This document shows positions 11,801-25,439 of a stretch of DNA of 64,000 nt, piece by piece. Origin of the DNA: Prorocentrum cordatum (taxonomy: Eukaryota; Sar; Dinophyceae; Prorocentrales; Prorocentraceae); contig CAUYUJ010014199.1 in the NCBI GenBank assembly GCA_963575745.1, forward strand, positions 67,501 to 131,500. The letters are read 5' to 3'. The notes under the pieces were generated by a model. The model ran no database searches and was not told where the DNA came from. It saw nothing but the letters and a program-made list of their open reading frames with translations. The first letter of the stretch is position 1; the number at the start of each line of letters is the position of its first letter. A program made the position numbers and the translations under genes.

Positions 11801-12127
11801 TGGCGTAAGCTTGCACATCACGTCGCCTGTTCGATACCCTTGGTGCCATCACAGGTAAAAGCACGTGGCAGATGCGCACGAGTGCCGAGCGCATGCTCGA
11901 TATCCCCTCCGCGCCCATAACTGTGCGCGTGAAAGATGAGACCACCACTCCGACGCGCCTGGTCCAGGACCAACATATGGTCCACACAGGGGACCCTGGG
12001 GCCCACGCCGCGACGAGGGAACAGAACCACAGACAGACTTCGACGGGACTCCCGACAAGCTCTTGAGGGGCAGCCTGCGCCTGCAGGCGGCCGCAGATCC
12101 AGGCCACGGTGCCCCCCGCTAGGGTGC

Positions 12128-12265
12128 CACGTGCGAAGCCTACCCCTACCCCCCACGACTTTTAAGGGGGAGGGTGGGGTCCACTTCGCTCGTGAGCTCC
12201 CGAACGAAGTGAACCCCACCCTCCCCCTCAGAAATCGTGGGGGGTAGGGGTAGGGTTCGCATGTG
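12128..12265. repeat. foldback: 65-bp inverted repeat with 8-nt loop
   Basis: Arm 1 is 12128-12192 and arm 2 is 12201-12265. They align without gaps at 58 of 65 positions (89%). The arms hold CCTACCCCTACCCCCCACGA and GGGGGAGGGTGGGGT. No target duplication or coding capacity is visible, so this is a foldback or MITE-like structure rather than a known family. Confidence 0.85.
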
Positions 12266-12424
12266 CCCCCCGACCCGTTCAACAGCAGGGGCCCTCTGGG
12301 CGCAAGCAGCAGGCGTCCGTGCGCAGGCGGCCGTTCCTTTCGCTGGGGGGCGCTGGGCGCGGCGACGCCGCGGTTCAAGACAGGATCGCGTGCTGCGCAT
12401 GGCCACGCGGCAGTGCTGTGTGTG

Positions 12425-12840
12425 CCACGGTTGTGAGGGGAGGGGAGGGGGAGGAGCACCGGGAGGGGGAGGGAGGGGGCGGGATGTGGAGGAGGAGGCC
12501 GGGTGGAGGACGAGGGGGGGGAGGATGAGGAGGTGTAGGCTTGGAGGAGGATGGATGGGACAGTAGGCGAATGGAGGAAAGAGGGAGCGAGGGCGCGAGG
12601 GAGGGAGGGAGGGAGGGATGGAGGAGGAAGGGAAGGAGGAGGTCGGAGGCAGCATGCAGCAGGGGAGGACTGAGAGGAGGGACGAGAGCTGTCGGCGGAT
12701 GGGGGCGGAGGATGGTGGAGAGAGGCTGAGGATGAGGAGGAGAAGCAAATGCAATACTATGAGATGCGATGGGGATGGAAGGGTGAGCATGGAGGAAGAA
12801 GGGAGGGAGGAGGGGGATAATACGGACGGACAGATGAGGT
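12425..12840. repeat. purine-rich low-complexity tract
   Basis: GGA/GGGA-rich on the plus strand, with GAGGGAGGGAGGGAG patches near 12600. Confidence 0.8.
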
Positions 12841-13199
12841 AGGATGATCAGGGCTTCAATTTGCGGAGCGCGTTCGACTTCAATCCACGGCGTGCCGCGT
12901 GTTGAAAAGGCTCGGGTGAGGTGCGAGCGCGCCACTCTGCCTCTGCTGCTTGTCTTCTCCACTTCCTCCTCGATCGTGCGGCCTCGCCTCTGCCCAGGTC
13001 TTCTGGCAGCGCGAGCGCTGCTTGCAGGTCTGTGGGACCCCGGATCTGTCCTGGCGCGCGTTCTGACCAGGAAGCCGAGGCGTGGCCAGCCGTGGCGACG
13101 AGCACCCCTCTTTGGGACGAGCCCTACTCCTGTGCAGGCCGGGGGGCGCGGTCTGAAGCACCAGCGCCACTCGCGGCGGGGCGCCGTGCCTACAAACTT

Positions 13200-13575
13200 G
13201 TATCCCCCCTCCCCCCTCCTCCTCCTCCTCCTCCTCCTCCTCCTCCTCCTCCTCCTCCTCCTCCTCCTCCTCCTCCTCCTCCTCCTCCTCCTCCTCATCC
13301 TCATCCTCCTCCGCCCTCCTCCTCCTCCTCCTCCTCCTCCTCCTCCTCCTCCTCCTCCTCCTCCTCCTCCTCCTCCTCCCCTCCTCCTCCTCCTCCTCCT
13401 CCTCCTCCTCCTCCTCCTCTTTCCCCCTCCCCTCCTCCTCCTCCTCCTCCTCCTCCTCCTCCTCCTCCTCCTCCTCCTCCTCCCTCGTCCTCCTTCCCCT
13501 CCCTCCCTCCCTCCCTTCCTCCCTCCTCCCTCCCTCCCTCCTCCTTCCTCCCTCCCTCCTCCTCCTCCTGCCTCG
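13200..13575. repeat. (CTC)n microsatellite
   Basis: Long CTC/CCT array with a CATCCTCATC interruption near 13295 and CCTCCCTC variants at the end. It supports several long homopolymeric open frames that are not genes. Confidence 0.95.
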
Positions 13576-15900
13576 GCCTCCGCCTCCCCTCTCCTTGCCC
13601 TCCAGTCGGCACTTGCCGGCCTGTTGCAGCGGCCAGCACGCGCGGCGAAGTGGGCCGTGGCGGGTGCCGGGCGCTGCTGCCGGCCATGGATGCCGCAGCA
13701 CGTGGGGCGATCGAGGTGACGGTGCCGTGCCCGAATTGCGGCGAGGAGGCTGCGGAGCGCGGAGTTTCCCGTGCCCCCACCACAGCTCCGTCGTCCTTGT
13801 CTAGCCGTCCTCGCCTCCTCGCCCCCCCCCTCCCTCCTCCTTGCCTCGTCTTCCCGTCTCGCCTCCCTCAGCCCGCTTTTTCTTTTTTCGTCTCTCTCTC
13901 TCTCTTTCTCTTCTCCACGTCTTCTGGCGTCCCAGCGTGGCAATACGTCCTGCTTCGGACCCCGTGGCCCTCACGGGCCCAGTCGGTTCGAGAAGCGCCG
14001 CAACAAGATGGGATGGAGAGGTGTAGTGGGGATCTTACACTGCGAGTGTAGTTTTCTTTCCGTTGGATCTCTGGATAGAGGGTGGCTTCTTGGTGATGAG
14101 TCAGCCCTGACTGCCAATGGTTCGTCCGATTTGCATTGTGTGTTTCGATTCATTTATTGATGGCAGCGTTCACTATTACTTTGTGTTCTGCTCGTTGCAG
14201 CCATCGTGTCCTACTAAGTGTCGGTCCTTTGTCCGTCTGTCTGCAGGCTACTTGCTTGCTGGCCCACTGCTGACCACCATGTCGGGGCGCAGCATTGTGA
14301 GTCCGACGGCCATGACTGTGCAACACGATGGCCACCAGCAGCACGTCGACGAGCAGTGACATTACCACGGCTTCCAGCAGAACGACGGACTCTAGCGTGA
14401 GTTGGGCTTCGCGAGTTCTCCCGAGGCCCTGTGTCAGATTATATTGTCTGACAGACTTCGGCTCTCCGCTTCGGGACCGACTTCCGTGACGCACGTGTGC
14501 CTGATAGCGGGCTTCCAGCCCGAGCCGGGCGTCACACTTTGCTAAGCATTGACATGATGGAGTGGAGTTCGTTAACAGTGGGTGCCCATGCCGAGAAACA
14601 CCCTGCTTGCCTCCAGGGTGCCCTGGGCTTCTTTGATTGCGATGTTTTTGCGATGGAAGGCGTGGCGTTCCCACACCAATAATCAATTCGTCATGGGATC
14701 TCAGGGTTGGGTTTCTTGTGGAAGGTTTCTTGTGGACTGTCCTCCACTGTACCTCGCGCGCAGGTTTTCAGGGTTGGGTTTCTTGCGATGGTTTCTTGCG
14801 ACGGCGCCCGCACTGTACTTTCTGTTTTTCCGCACCACCACGCAGCACGACGGTCACCAGGCGTACGACGATCGGCAGCAGACGGGGTCCAGCAGTACGA
14901 CGCTGAGCAGCACGATGGAGGGCGGCGTGTCGACTCCCACACCCACTGGTGCGCAGCCACGACGATCACTAGCGCCTGCACTCACGCTCCAGCCTGTCTT
15001 GGCCAGCCCTGTCGAGCACGCCGTGAAGCGCAGCAGCCGCGCGACGCGGAGCAGCACAACTGAGCGCAGCCCCATGACTCTGGACACTCACCTCGCTGGG
15101 CAGCATGACGGAAAGCAGCACCACGACTGGTGGCCCCACGTGATTTTTCCATGGTCTGTGCTTATGTCATCGGCGCAGTGGCACCAGCAGGACTATCTGA
15201 CAATGGGCGGTACATGCCGCTGGAATACGTGGTGCCAGCTATCGTGCCCCGGCAGCGTGGCCGAGGTTGGCGTGTACCAGAGGAATAACTGCCCGCATTT
15301 CCGCCCTCGGTGATAGCGAGTGCTCAACAGTGGGGAGCAGCAGCACGACTCTGGCACCCGCACCAGCATTTTTCTCTGGTAACCACAGGTGGCCACTCCA
15401 GCCGCCTGGCCGCCAGCTCCCCTGAACCTCCTGGGGGAGGGGGCCGGCGTCAGCATCAGCAGCACCACCAGCTGTACCCCTCCCCCGCCCCAGGACGAGC
15501 CGCCTGCCGACGGCTGGACGTCCCGCGGGGTCATATCCTGCAGCGGTCCGCGCCTTTTGGCTGCGGATAGTGGCGGGCCCTGGCCATGCCACGCGTGGAG
15601 CAGTGTGGCGAGCGTCGCGACTGTGAGCAGTACGGCGGACGACGGCGGCGCAAAGCGAGACTTCTGGCAGCACAGTAGGTGTCATCACGACGCCGTCATT
15701 CAATTCGGGAACGTGCATTATGTCAAGCTGCGCGGCTGTGAGCCGCTCGGCTGCGGGAGTCATTGCGTCCCTCCTTTCCTCCCCTTTTTCCGATCATCGC
15801 GCCCGTCGGTAAAAAGGTTGCTAGCCCACCGACCTGCATCACCGCCTGCTTGCGAGGGTGTGCACGCGTGTGTCTCGATGTCCGTGTTATTTCTCGACGC
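13576..15900. other. unassigned; scattered AGCAGCACGAC motifs
   Basis: AGCAGCACGAC-like words recur irregularly between about 14330 and 15360. A CAGGGTTGGGTTTCTTG block is duplicated at about 14702 and 14768. A stretch at 13686-13770 would read as a short CPNCG-containing peptide, but nothing around it supports an exon. No gene called. Confidence 0.45.
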
Positions 15901-15904
15901 TTCG

Positions 15905-16535
15905 CGGTATTAGATCGGCCCGTGGCCCGGACCTTTCAACTCGGCGCTTGCGCTTTCGCTTGCGCCCGCGAGGAAAAAAAGTATCCCCACCAGTCGCGTG
16001 TAATTAGATCGGCCCGCGGCCCGGACCTTTTAACCACGGCGCCTGCGCTTTCGTTTGCGCCCGCGAGGAAAAAAGTATCCCCACCAGCTGGCGCTTACTT
16101 GCTGGTCGCCACCGGGATTCCACGCCACCGGGTTTGGGCGTATCGGTTCTGGCTCTCCTACTGAATGGCTGCCCGCTCGCTCGCTTCGCTCGCCTTTCTT
16201 TTCCTGCTGCCTAGTCGCGACCCGACTAGTGTTACGACGGCTTTCGACCCGCCTCGCGAACCTGCTGACCAAAAAGTATCCCCACCAGCCCACCCTCGGC
16301 GCAGCTCAGCCCCGGCGGCCGTTCCCCCCAGCGGTAGGTCTTGCCTTGCTCGGCGCGCGCGCTGGCAATTAGGTTGCTCGTAGCCCGAGCCAACTCTGCT
16401 GACGCTGCCTGCGCCTTCGCCTGCGGCCGCGAGAAAAAATGCCCACCAGCGGAATTTAGGCCGTTGCTTGTTAGCCGCGTTTCTTGACGGCGCTTGGCAC
16501 CCCTGCGCTCGCAAGTATCCCCACCAACCCATCCT
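15905..16535. repeat. repeat cluster with GTATCCCCACCAG motif
   Basis: Two ~95-bp units (about 15912-16005 and 16010-16090) share AGATCGGCCCG.GGCCCGGACC, TTGCGCCCGCGAGGAAAAAA and AGTATCCCCACCAG. The terminal motif returns near 16273, 16440 (partial) and 16513 without the rest of the unit. Confidence 0.75.
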
Positions 16536-16640
16536 GGGCCATCTTGAGGCTGTCTTGAGGCCTCTTGGAAGTCTGTCGGAGGTTATCTTGAGCCATACTC
16601 GACCTTTTGGGACCATCTTAGGGGTAGGAGGAGGAATCGG
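16536..16640 (+). repeat. short 'CTTGAGG' array
   Basis: CATCTTGAGGCTGTCTTGAGG and related words, resembling the 18360-18440 part of the larger array. Confidence 0.55.
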
Positions 16641-16734
16641 AAGAGGATGAGGAAGAGGAGGAGAAAGGGAGACGAGGGGAAAATTGATGAGAGCAGGGCG
16701 GCGAGGAATGTGGCACGAGGAAGAACATGAACAT

Positions 16735-17345
<611 letters not shown>

Positions 17346-17484
17346 GGGAGGAATGAGAGGCTATGGCATTGATGCTCCTGCTGATGATGAGGATGATGAT
17401 GTCCATGATGATACTACATATGAGACTAATGATGATGCCGCTGGTGCTGATGCTCACGCTGATGTTTACGATATCATCAAGAGG

Positions 17485-17835
17485 AGGCAGGAGGAGGAGG
17501 AGGAGGAGGAGGAGGAGGAGAGGAGGAGGAGGAGGAGATGATGATGATGAGATGATGATGATGATGATGAGGAGGAGGGAGGAGGAGAGGAGGAGGGAGG
17601 AGGAGGAGGAGGAGGAGGAGGAGAGGAGGAGGAGGAGGAGGAGGAGGAGGAGGAGGAGAGAGGAGGGAGGAGGAGGAGGAGGGGGAGGAGGGAGGAGGGG
17701 AGGAGGGGGAGGAGGAGGAGGAGGGAGGAGGAGGAGGAGGAGGAGGAGGAGGAGGAGGAGGGAGGAGGGAGGAGGAGGAAGAGGAGGAGGAGGAGGGAGG
17801 AGGAGGAGGAGGAGGAGGAGGAGGAGGGAGACAGC
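17485..17835. repeat. (GGA)n microsatellite
   Basis: GGA array with a GAT patch near 17540-17570. Confidence 0.97.
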
Positions 17836-17934
17836 AGGGTAGGAGGAGGTAAGGATCGGACGATGAGAAGGAGGATGAAAAGTCGGGCTTTGGAGATATG
17901 TGTTGTTATGAGAGTTTCTCGAAGGACGATGAAG

Positions 17935-18500
17935 GCCATCTTATGGGCTCTCTTGGGGTCCCCGTGGGGCGGCCTCTTGGAGCACTCTCAGGGCCCTCTT
18001 GGGGCTCATTTTGGTGGTCTTTGGGCCCTGTTGGGGCTCACTGGAGGGGTCTTGGCGGCCTCTTGGGCCCTATGGCTCGAAACGAGGGCGGTTTATTGAT
18101 CCCCTCTCTTGGAGGCCCAAACAGGGCGTCTTTGTACACTCGTGGGCCGCCCTTTCGAGCGCTCTTGGGCGCTCTTGGAGCCCTCTTGAGGCCCTCGTGC
18201 CCCCTCTAGGGCTTCTCTTGGGCCGACTTGGGGCCATCCTGAGGTTTCAAAAGCCGCTCATCGGAAGCGAACATACGAGAAGACAACACATGGATTTCAC
18301 TTGGGCGTCGAAACCATTTTGGCATCTTGCAAGGGGGGGGTCCTCGGAGGGCTTTGCGGGCACTGTAAACCGTCTTGGGGCCATCTTGAGGCCCCTTGGA
18401 TGTGCGTCGGAGGCTATCTTGAGCCATCATGAGGTATCTTGGCCCATCTTGGAAACCATCTTGGGCTCGCGGAGGCCCTCTTGGAGCCCATCTTGGACCA
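17935..18500 (+). repeat. 'CTTGGGG' dispersed array, copy 3
   Basis: Units such as CTCTTGGGG and CATCTTGAGG fill 17940-18240 and 18370-18500 around a core at about 18243-18365 (GGTTTCAAAAGCC... to CATCTTGCAAG). Confidence 0.7.
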
Positions 18501-18714
18501 AGCAGTACCCTTTGACACCTCGCCCCCACCCCCCCCTTCAGGACCAGGGGAGGGGGTACGTAGGGGGAGGGGTCAAGAGACCCTCCTAGATAGCATAGCA
18601 AGCAGTACAGCTCACTCCCACCCGCCCTTCCAACACATAAGTAACACACCGAGCCTCAGCATGTTCAGCGGTCGTCTTTGGCTGGGCAGCAACCGGGAAC
18701 CAAGACCGAGCCCA

Positions 18715-18930
18715 TGTGCGCGACGCTGCGGCGAGGTGCGCCACGTGTGCCAGGCCCGCCGCGCGCGCCAGGCACCCTTGGGGCCCGAGCGTGCCCAGCA
18801 CGCCTGGTGCGCCAGATACGCCACGTCGCCACGTCTCCGCGTGCGCCAGGTGTGCCGCATACTCCAGCCGCGCCCGCTGCGCCACGTTCGGGGCACGTGC
18901 AGAGTGTGTCAGGTGCGCCTGCGCACGTGA
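18715..18930. repeat. degenerate GCGCCA(G/C) minisatellite
   Basis: Words such as GTGCGCCA, GTGTGCCAGG and ACGCCACGT recur every ~9-12 bp. The open frames through it are repeat artefacts. Confidence 0.55.
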
Positions 18931-21224
18931 CAGCGCACATTGGGAAACAAGTCGGCCTCCACCATCCATATCGAAAACCAATGCCCATCATTGTGTCTGG
19001 TGGACCTGCGCAGAGCAGGTCATACGCCACCACTTGACAATGATCGTGGGGTGGCCGCGCACGATCCAGATTTAACCGCGATGTCAATTTTGCATTTTTT
19101 GTCAGGGATGGTAACCCTGCGCGCAGCCGGGAATATGCTGTCACCCCCGCCGTCTTTGTCAACAAAGACAATGCAAAGTGCTCGCGGGCCTCACGAACAC
19201 GACTCCAGACTTAGTCCCAAAGTGTACTTTGCATTTTGTTTGACAGGGATGGTGGGGGGGTGGCCCTCATGGGGTTGTCATTGTTCCTGGTTGGCTGCCG
19301 GTCGCCTGGGGGAGGGGGGGTATATCATGAGGAACAGTGATCAGCCCCTCCCCTGAGCAGGGGAAGGAAGGACTTTAGCAGGGAGAAGACACAAGTTCGT
19401 TAAACCACCTACGCCCAGATGGCTGGTGGGATTCAGTGTCCGTGTCAGCGTTTGCCATCATTATCGCCACAGTCATCCTCAATTTCCCATCACCATTTAC
19501 ATTTTCCTTTGTTTAGCTGCTGCTCTGACAAGCCAATTCTTTCACGTACTTCTTCATTGTGTTCCAGTGCAAGTATGACATTAGCACGCGCTGCCCAAGT
19601 ACAACCTGCCTGGCTGGCTTTTTTGGTGGCTGGTTGAAACAATTTTGTTGTCATAAGTGGTGGGCCGAACTTTTTTCTGTGCGCGTCTTGTTCCTAAGCT
19701 TCGTTGCGCAGGATACGGGCTTCTCGGGCGCGCACCCTTCTCCAGCCGCAACGTCTACACGAGCAGTTTTCTATTTCTCAGGCTTGCGTTGGCGCTGTTT
19801 GTGTTTTGCTTGCGGTAGGCCTATTCGTGTCCGCCGTGGGTTAACCAAGGGGTGTTCTGCTTCGCAGCTCACAGCATCTTGATCGCGCCCGCGCGTTAAG
19901 ATCAGTCGCAATTTGCGTTCAGGCCGCGCCGTTCCAGGCGCCAGGTTGGGGAGAGGCTTGCGGTCAATGCTTGGTTCGTTTTTGCCAACTTGTCATTTCG
20001 ATACCCTGGGTCGCGTGGCATCGTCTGTGCCACGGTGGCGGCGCCGCTTCGTCGGCTTCGGGAGTGCCCGACGGACACACAGCGGCTCAGTTGCACTGCA
20101 GCCCTCAGTCTGGACGGCGGGGATTTCTTCGGCCACCGAGCGCCAGCGTGCGGTGGCAAGGGGGGATCCAGAAGCAACGACACTGCGCCGTGAGTCGCCG
20201 ATGCTGTTAGGACAGTCAACCCGCATAGTAAGGATGAGCGACTTCCCAAGGTTACCCTTGCATCCTCCCCCCCGGGCCCATCCTTGGCCACTTTCGCTGG
20301 CCGAGCCCCGCTCGCAAAGTGTCGACGTGGTCTCCCAAGGCCCTTGCATCCTCCCGCGCATTCTCATTATACGGGTTGGCTGTAAAGAATGTGTCTGCGT
20401 CCATAACTTTCCTTTTCTCGCGTGCTCGTCAGCGCTGTCGCCGACGACGTCCGAACCAGCCTGCCGAGCATGCTGCCGCTGCCGTCCTTGCTGCCGTGCC
20501 TCGCCGCCGAGCTCGAGCGCGCGCGCCTATCCCAAGCCGTAGCTGATGGCGTCATGCTCCAGCCGACGTCAGGCCAGGCAGTGCTGCGTCAGGCCAGGCA
20601 GTGCTAGCCTGTTGCCCCTGCCCGCCCTTTCCGCAATCTTTGTCGGCGCAGCGGGTAGCCGCGCAATCGCACGCTCGAAGTAGCGCCGCAATCAGCAGTA
20701 GAACTGACTTCATCAGGCTCGGACGCCGCTGAAGAATTTGTGCCCAGATGGTCCCTTTCTGCCCACACAGGACACACTCCCGCTCGCATGGCCCAACGAC
20801 ACGCAAACAAAAACGCTCCGTCAGATCTAGGGTGGGTGGGAGCTGGAATTGGCTCCCACAGAAGTCTCCGCCCGAAAAGCTACTGGGATTCTCTGCCGCG
20901 TGTGGCGCGTCCGAGCGGGGTTTGCGGACATTGGCGTGGGCAGGAGTGTGAGCCCGGCCGCGGGGGCCCTCGGTGCAGCTCCCTATGAGGCTACGGTTCT
21001 CCTCTTTGAGGCTCTCCCCCTACTTGTGAGGGATGGCCCACGTGAGCGCCATCACGCGTGCGAGCCCTGCCGCCGGGACCGTCGGTGGAGCGCCCGACGT
21101 GACCACGCCGAACTCGGCCAAGCCACAGAAACGAGCCTGGCCGTTGGCCTTAATGCAGCTCCTTGTGGGGCTGCCTCTTGGCTGTTTGCTTGGGCCACTT
21201 GTTTTTTTGTTTTTGCTGTTTTTG
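18931..21224. other. no gene seen
   Basis: A TTTGCATTTT...CAGGGATGGT block is duplicated near 19088 and 19228. 19400-20980 is mixed sequence without recognisable motifs, RNA genes or a consistent exon chain. Confidence 0.45.
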
Positions 21225-21352
<128 letters not shown>

Positions 21353-22114
21353 GAACATTATTTACTTCTAAAGAATAATTATTGTTGGGACCCCTGGTGC
21401 ACGACCCCCCCGCCGCGCCTAGGCCGCAGCCACATTTTCATCATTTTCGTGAGGAAGTCTCAGGCAAAACGGGTTGGTCCGGATCCGGTTGTTTTGTTAC
21501 GATCGGTTTTCCCTTGCAAAAAATAAGCTAAAGTGGACATTTCTTGTTCTAACATAACCAAACTTCAAGAATCCCTTGCAAAAAATAAGGTAAAGTGGAC
21601 ATTCGCGCGCGCAAGACGAAATCCTTCCAAAACCTTAGTTTTCGTAGCGATTTTAACATAAAAACATCAAAAAACCAATGGTTTTTCAAAAAAAAAATGT
21701 CAAAATTCATCCCGCGCGCTCTTGCGGATTCGTAGGAAACCCAACACTTTTTAAACATTTCTGTCAAACGGGCTTTTGCGAGCAACTTTTTCGAACTTCT
21801 GCAACAACGGTTGCGCACCTGCCAGGGCCATCATCCCTGTCAAATAATACCATGCGGGACACATTCGTTTTTTCTTCGCGCGCGCACGCCGTCGTCGTCG
21901 GCCGCGGGGCCCTGAATAGTAGCCACGGTCGTCCGCATGCCACGAAGTGAAGTGTCCGAACGTCATAGGGCGGGAAGCTGGGTGTGGGTGGTGGCGAAGA
22001 GTCGTTTGGAAATTTGGTAGAGCTTGAACCGGCCCCCCCACAAAGTGGGGGTATTGCCCGCCTCCTATGAAAACCCTGGCACTGGTGAGAACGGAGTGTC
22101 CCCACGTGCTAGTA

Positions 22115-22177
<63 letters not shown>

Positions 22178-22220
22178 GGTGTTGTTGTGGTGTTGGTGTT
22201 GTTGTTGATGTTGTTGCTGC

Positions 22221-22284
<64 letters not shown>
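21353..22284. repeat. 0.9-kb tandem unit, copy 1
   Basis: Begins GAACATTATTTACTTCTAAAG, carries about 755 bp of non-simple sequence (to ~22112), then (GTT)n to 22284. Inside, CCCTTGCAAAAAATAAG and TAAAGTGGACATT form an internal duplication about 60 bp apart (near 21512 and 21572). A CCCCCAC-AAA-GTGGGGG hairpin lies at 22035-22051. Not coding. Confidence 0.9.
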
Positions 22285-23167
<883 letters not shown>

Positions 23168-23929
23168 GAACATTATTACTTCTAAAGAATAATTATTGTT
23201 GGGACCCCTGGTACACGACCCCCCTCCAAAACCTAGGCCGCAGCTACATTTTCATTATTTTTTCGCGAAAGCTTCAGAAAAGTGGATTAGTACCGGATCC
23301 GGTTGTTTTGTTCCCCCCCGCTTTCCCTTGCAAAAAACACTATAAAATGAAATTTCTTGTTCAAATGTAATCCAATTTCAAGAATCCCTTGCAAAAAATA
23401 AGCTAAAGTGGACATTCGCGCGTGCAAGACGAAATCCTTCCAAAACCTTAGGTTTCGGAACGATTTCAACATAAAAACATCAAAAACCCAATGGTTTTTT
23501 AAATAAAAAATTGTCAAAATCTCATCCCGCGCGCTCTTGCGGATTCGTAGGAAAACCATCACTTTTTAAACAATTTTGTCAAACGGGCTTTTGCGAGCAA
23601 CTTTTTCAAACTTCTGCGACAACGGTTGCGCACCTGCCAGGGCCATCATCCCTGTCAAATAATACCATGCGGGACACATTCGTTTTTTCTTCGCGCGCGC
23701 ACGCCGTCGTCGTCGGCCGCGGGGCCCTGAATAGTAGCCACGGTCGTCCGCATGCCACGAAGTGAAGTGTCCGAACGTCATAGGGCGGGAAGCTGGGTGT
23801 GGGTGGTGGCGAAGAGTCGTTTGGAAATTTGGTAGAGCTTGAACCGGCCCCCCCACAAAGTGGGGGTATTGCCCGCCTCCTATGAAAACCCTGGCACTGG
23901 TGAGAACGGAGTGTCCCCACGTGCTAGTA

Positions 23930-24009
<80 letters not shown>
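23168..24009. repeat. 0.9-kb tandem unit, copy 3
   Basis: Front half like copy 2, tail like copy 1 (identical GAACCGGCC...GTGCTAGTAATTG end), so it appears mosaic. Hairpin at 23850-23866 with loop AAA. The (GTT)n tail is 23931-24009. Confidence 0.9.
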
Positions 24010-24300
24010 CGTGTGTTTTTTTGCTTCCGCGTCGGCGGCTACTGGTCCGACGCTAGCCGCGCGCCGCGCGCCGCCCGCGCCCGGCCCGCGGGGCCCCGCG
24101 TCTCCCCGGCGCGCTCCCGGAGAGATGCAGGCGAGGCGGAGCGCAGGGTGCCTCCGCCTCAGGTCGGGTCTTTCACCTCCCTTCGTAAGGCAGCCTGCGT
24201 GAATACAGCAAGCTCGTAGCCCTCGCCGACCCACCCGCCTGGCGATCCAGGGCGACGGCGCCTGCCTTCGAAAAAGGCGCCTCCCCTGGCCCGAGAGGCG
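24010..24300 (-). mobile_element. truncated LINE 3' end (second copy of the 37.9-kb end)
   Basis: About 290 GC-rich bp collinear with 37894-38180. Shared landmarks are GCTTCCGC/GCCTCCGC at the tail, GCGCGCCGCGCGCC, GGGCGCAGGGTG-type words, GGTCGGGTCTT.CACC.CCCTTCGT and CGACGGCGCC. Read on the minus strand both end in an A-rich tail: pure A at 37864, and here A followed by the AAC microsatellite of the neighbouring array. I infer a 5'-truncated copy of the same minus-strand LINE; a SINE is possible but I see no tRNA-like box. Confidence 0.5.
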
Positions 24301-24419
24301 GCAACGCGATGGCCCTGCTCGCGCGACCAGCGGCATGGCGGACAAGAGCAGGAAAACGAGGAAGACGCGCAAGGCAAGCAAGGAAACTGGGGCGGCGAAG
24401 ATCCCCGGGACAAGCAGGT

Positions 24420-25000
24420 AAAATTGCTGGCGGGCTTCACGGCCGTGCTCGGGGAGATCCACATGTAGCTCCCTGCGTAGCTGTCGAGGGCCACCCAGTC
24501 CTGGAGGGCATTCACGAGAATCACGAAGGAGGAGAAGAGGAGCCAGCAGAGGAAAAAGGCAACGAAGAAATAGGCGAGGGTGTGTTAGTCGAAGAAAAGG
24601 TGCGCCACGTCGGCGTCGAAGTGGTACTCTATGATGAAGCCGCCCCTCGCGACATCCATGAGCACGAAGATGATAGTATAAAAGGGCACTCAATGCAGAA
24701 GCCGGCCCCCCGACAACCGTGAGCACGAAGATGATACTATAAAAGGGAACTCAATGATGAAGCCGGCCGTCCCGACAACCATCAGGTAAAGCTGACCTAG
24801 TCGGATCTCCAGCATGTTACTTGGCCAGATGGCACGCGCAAAGCATGGATCGAGCATTGTACAACACCAAAGTACGTAAGGAGGCACGACCATATGGTAC
24901 TGAATTATCTTTCCTCCATTGGCTGAGGGGGGGAGGAGCGTCACGTTTGCGGCGGGGCACGTAGGGCAAATCGACGCCTCACAGCAGGGCCCAGCACAGT
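24420..25000 (-). pseudogene. decayed membrane-protein gene fragment
   Basis: Minus-strand reading from about 25000 down to 24420 gives hydrophobic, protein-like sequence. One segment has GKIIQYHMVVPPYVLWCC, another GQLYLMVVGTAGFIIEF, then AYFFVAFFLCWLLFSSF and DSYAGSYMW. These look like membrane spans and a loop, but they are split by frame changes and an in-frame TAA near 24590. A 61-bp tandem duplication at about 24640-24780 lies in the middle and is itself enough to break the frame. I do not recognise the family. Some breaks could be introns, but no consistent splice chain was found. Confidence 0.35.
24640..24780. repeat. 61-bp tandem duplication
   Basis: GAGCACGAAGATGATA(G/C)TATA, AAAAGGG.ACTCAATG and AAGCCGGCC..CCCGACAACC occur twice in full and once in part, about 61 bp apart. 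Confidence 0.8.
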
Positions 25001-25439
25001 AACAGCAGAAGCCGACCCCGGAGCAAACCCCGTCGCAACAGGGCACGGCAGCACAGCCCAACACGGCCCACAATGCACGCCAAGACAACCGCCACGCACG
25101 GCGCCAAGGCGACGGGGGGGCAAGCGCGCAGCGCGGAGGAGAAACGCGAGAGGGCAACGACGAAACGGGGCAACACGACGCGTGCAAACAGGACCAGAAC
25201 AACGCAGGATTGACTGGATCAACGATGCGGGGCGGAGAGGAAGTGAGCGAACTGCATGGCCATACCACGGTTTTGGTGCGTACCACTTCGAGCATATACC
25301 ATTCTCTTTTCACTGCAGACGGCAGGGGGTCATGGTCGGATAGCGGCAAGGATGCGCGTCGAGGAACCCGGAATCCAAAACATGCTTTCTTGAACTTCGA
25401 ATTTCTCTCGTGGGCTCTCCAGAAACAGCTGAACATTTT
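25001..25439. other. no gene seen
   Basis: GC-rich sequence between the membrane-protein fragment and the polypyrimidine tract; nothing further recognised. Confidence 0.4.

Noticed and set aside
12375-13943. 522-codon minus-strand open frame
   Set aside because: Produced by CTC/GGA repeats and GC-rich flanks; homopolymeric R/G/E content, no domain.
24010-24300. tRNA-derived SINE
   Set aside because: No A/B box or tRNA-like fold could be seen; homology to the 37.9-kb LINE end explains it better.
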